Positions 63,384 through 64,000 of a DNA stretch of 64,000 nucleotides are shown one piece after another; position 1 is the first letter of the stretch, and each line of letters opens with the position of its first letter. A program made the position numbers and the translations under genes. Below the pieces are notes generated by a model that did no database searches, was not told the DNA's origin, and saw nothing but the letters and a program-made list of their open reading frames with translations. Origin of the DNA: Corynebacterium timonense (lineage in GTDB: Bacteria; Actinomycetota; Actinomycetes; Mycobacteriales; Mycobacteriaceae); the NCBI RefSeq assembly GCF_900105305.1, contig NZ_LT629765.1:2418001-2482000 (forward strand), read 5' to 3'.

Positions 63384-64000
63384 TTACGCTGCCTCCGACC
63401 ACCGTGGTGCAAAACGCTCCATTTGCTCGAGCACGAGCACGACGGCTTCGTTGCGCTGTTCCGGCGGGTACTTGTGCTTGCGCAAGAGGGTTTTGATGGA
63501 GCGGCGCAGCTTGGCGCGCACGTCGTCGCGTACCGTCCAGTCCGTTTTCGCGTCGCGTCGAAGGGCAGCCACCAGTTCGCGCGCGATCTGCGCTAGAACG
63601 TCGTCTTCGAGCGCTTCGCCGGCAGACCCGTTGGTGGCCATCACGTCGTAGAACGCGAGCTCGTCGTTGCTTAAGGGTGGGCTGAACTGCTCGCCGCGGT
63701 TGCTCTCCGCGACGATCTCCTTGGACAGCTCGATAAGTTCGGCGATCACTTCCGCCGAGGTGAGTTGCTGGTTGGTGTACCGGTTCATCAGCTCGCGGAT
63801 GCGCTCGGAGAACTGCTTGGCTCGTACCTCGTTATTTCCGGTGGCGTTGCGGGATTCTTGGAGGAGGTCGCGCCGGAGGGCGTCGATAAGCAATGCGGTC
63901 TCGGATTCGTCCCTGGACTTGAGATTGAGTGCCTCGATGTTCAACTCCTGCAGGTTAGGCAGTTCCCGGCCTACTTCGTCGTAGACGTCGATCACCTGCG
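63384..64000 (-). CDS. type I restriction enzyme HsdR, C-terminal end (partial)
   Basis: The last 205 or so residues, open at the window edge. All-helical, with E-L-S-K-E-I-V-A-E-S-N-R-G, N-D-E-L-A-F-Y-D-V-M and L-R-R-S-I-K-T-L-L-R-K-H-K-Y-P-P. This is the C-terminal helical domain (DUF3387 type) of HsdR, the motor-nuclease subunit. The rest of the gene and any hsdM/hsdS lie outside to the right. Confidence 0.88.
   Translation of the reverse strand, partial: QVIDVYDEVGRELPNLQELNIEALNLKSRDESETALLIDALRRDLLQESRNATGNNEVRAKQFSERIRELMNRYTNQQLTSAEVIAELIELSKEIVAESNRGEQFSPPLSNDELAFYDVMATNGSAGEALEDDVLAQIARELVAALRRDAKTDWTVRDDVRAKLRRSIKTLLRKHKYPPEQRNEAVVLVLEQMERFAPRWSEAA

Overview
The window looks like a piece of a Corynebacterium chromosome. 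It is GC-rich, with short leaderless-type promoters, GTG and TTG starts, and a backbone gene order I recognise from that genus: an LCP protein, pheA, a phosphoglycerate-mutase-like phosphatase, a septum-formation protein, a HutC-type GntR regulator, serS, an acyltransferase, a HAD phosphatase, glpK, an LGFP/PGRP amidase and glf. The species cannot be named from the sequence.

Left part (1-15.3 kb): the tail of a PucR-type regulator; a tight four-gene catabolic operon (MHS transporter, zinc alcohol dehydrogenase, Baeyer-Villiger-type monooxygenase, HSL-type esterase) that would turn an alcohol into a ketone, an ester and hydrolysis products; a PPE-like protein and a small lipoprotein; an array of seven palindromes; a MacB-type permease with its adaptor but no ATPase; a membrane-anchored alpha/beta hydrolase, a GDPD phosphodiesterase and a DUF5926 protein.

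Histidine utilisation (15.6-41.2 kb): hutI-hutU-hutH lie on the minus strand at 16.7-21.4 kb. The IclR regulator, an amino-acid permease and hutG lie at 38.0-41.2 kb. About 16.6 kb of accessory DNA separates the two halves. It is a patchwork of broken insertion sequences (IS256, IS3, IS150-like and IS21 families, nested in each other), a truncated Abi_2 gene, and two cargo systems. Cargo 1 (27.0-31.5 kb) is an AT-richer minus-strand operon that I read as an undescribed RiPP-type cluster. A 22-codon peptide gene ending in M-R-C-S-C has a strong ribosome binding site and is followed by a stem-loop. Behind it come a GRDP-like protein, an MFS exporter, a Gfo/Idh/MocA oxidoreductase, a small membrane protein and an HTTM membrane protein. 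Cargo 2 (36.1-37.0 kb) encodes a secreted precursor with a four-cysteine C-terminus plus a three-helix membrane protein, which looks like a bacteriocin and its immunity protein. A divergent copy of cargo 2 sits just outside the island, at the 3' end of hutI (15.9-16.7 kb). It is flanked by a duplicated hutI tail and is frameshifted at a run of seven G.

Right part (41.3-64 kb): backbone genes for alanine/glycine uptake, cell wall (LCP, PGRP amidase, glf), phenylalanine synthesis (pheA), serS, lipid synthesis, glycerol kinase, and an FCD-GntR regulator with an MHS transporter behind a promoter-operator. IS remnants around 51.4-53.2 kb bring in one unknown gene and end 40 bases before glpK. The right edge (61-64 kb) is defence-like: a DUF4143 ATPase behind four 23-bp-spaced repeats, an Abi_C-type protein, and the 3' end of a type I restriction HsdR gene.
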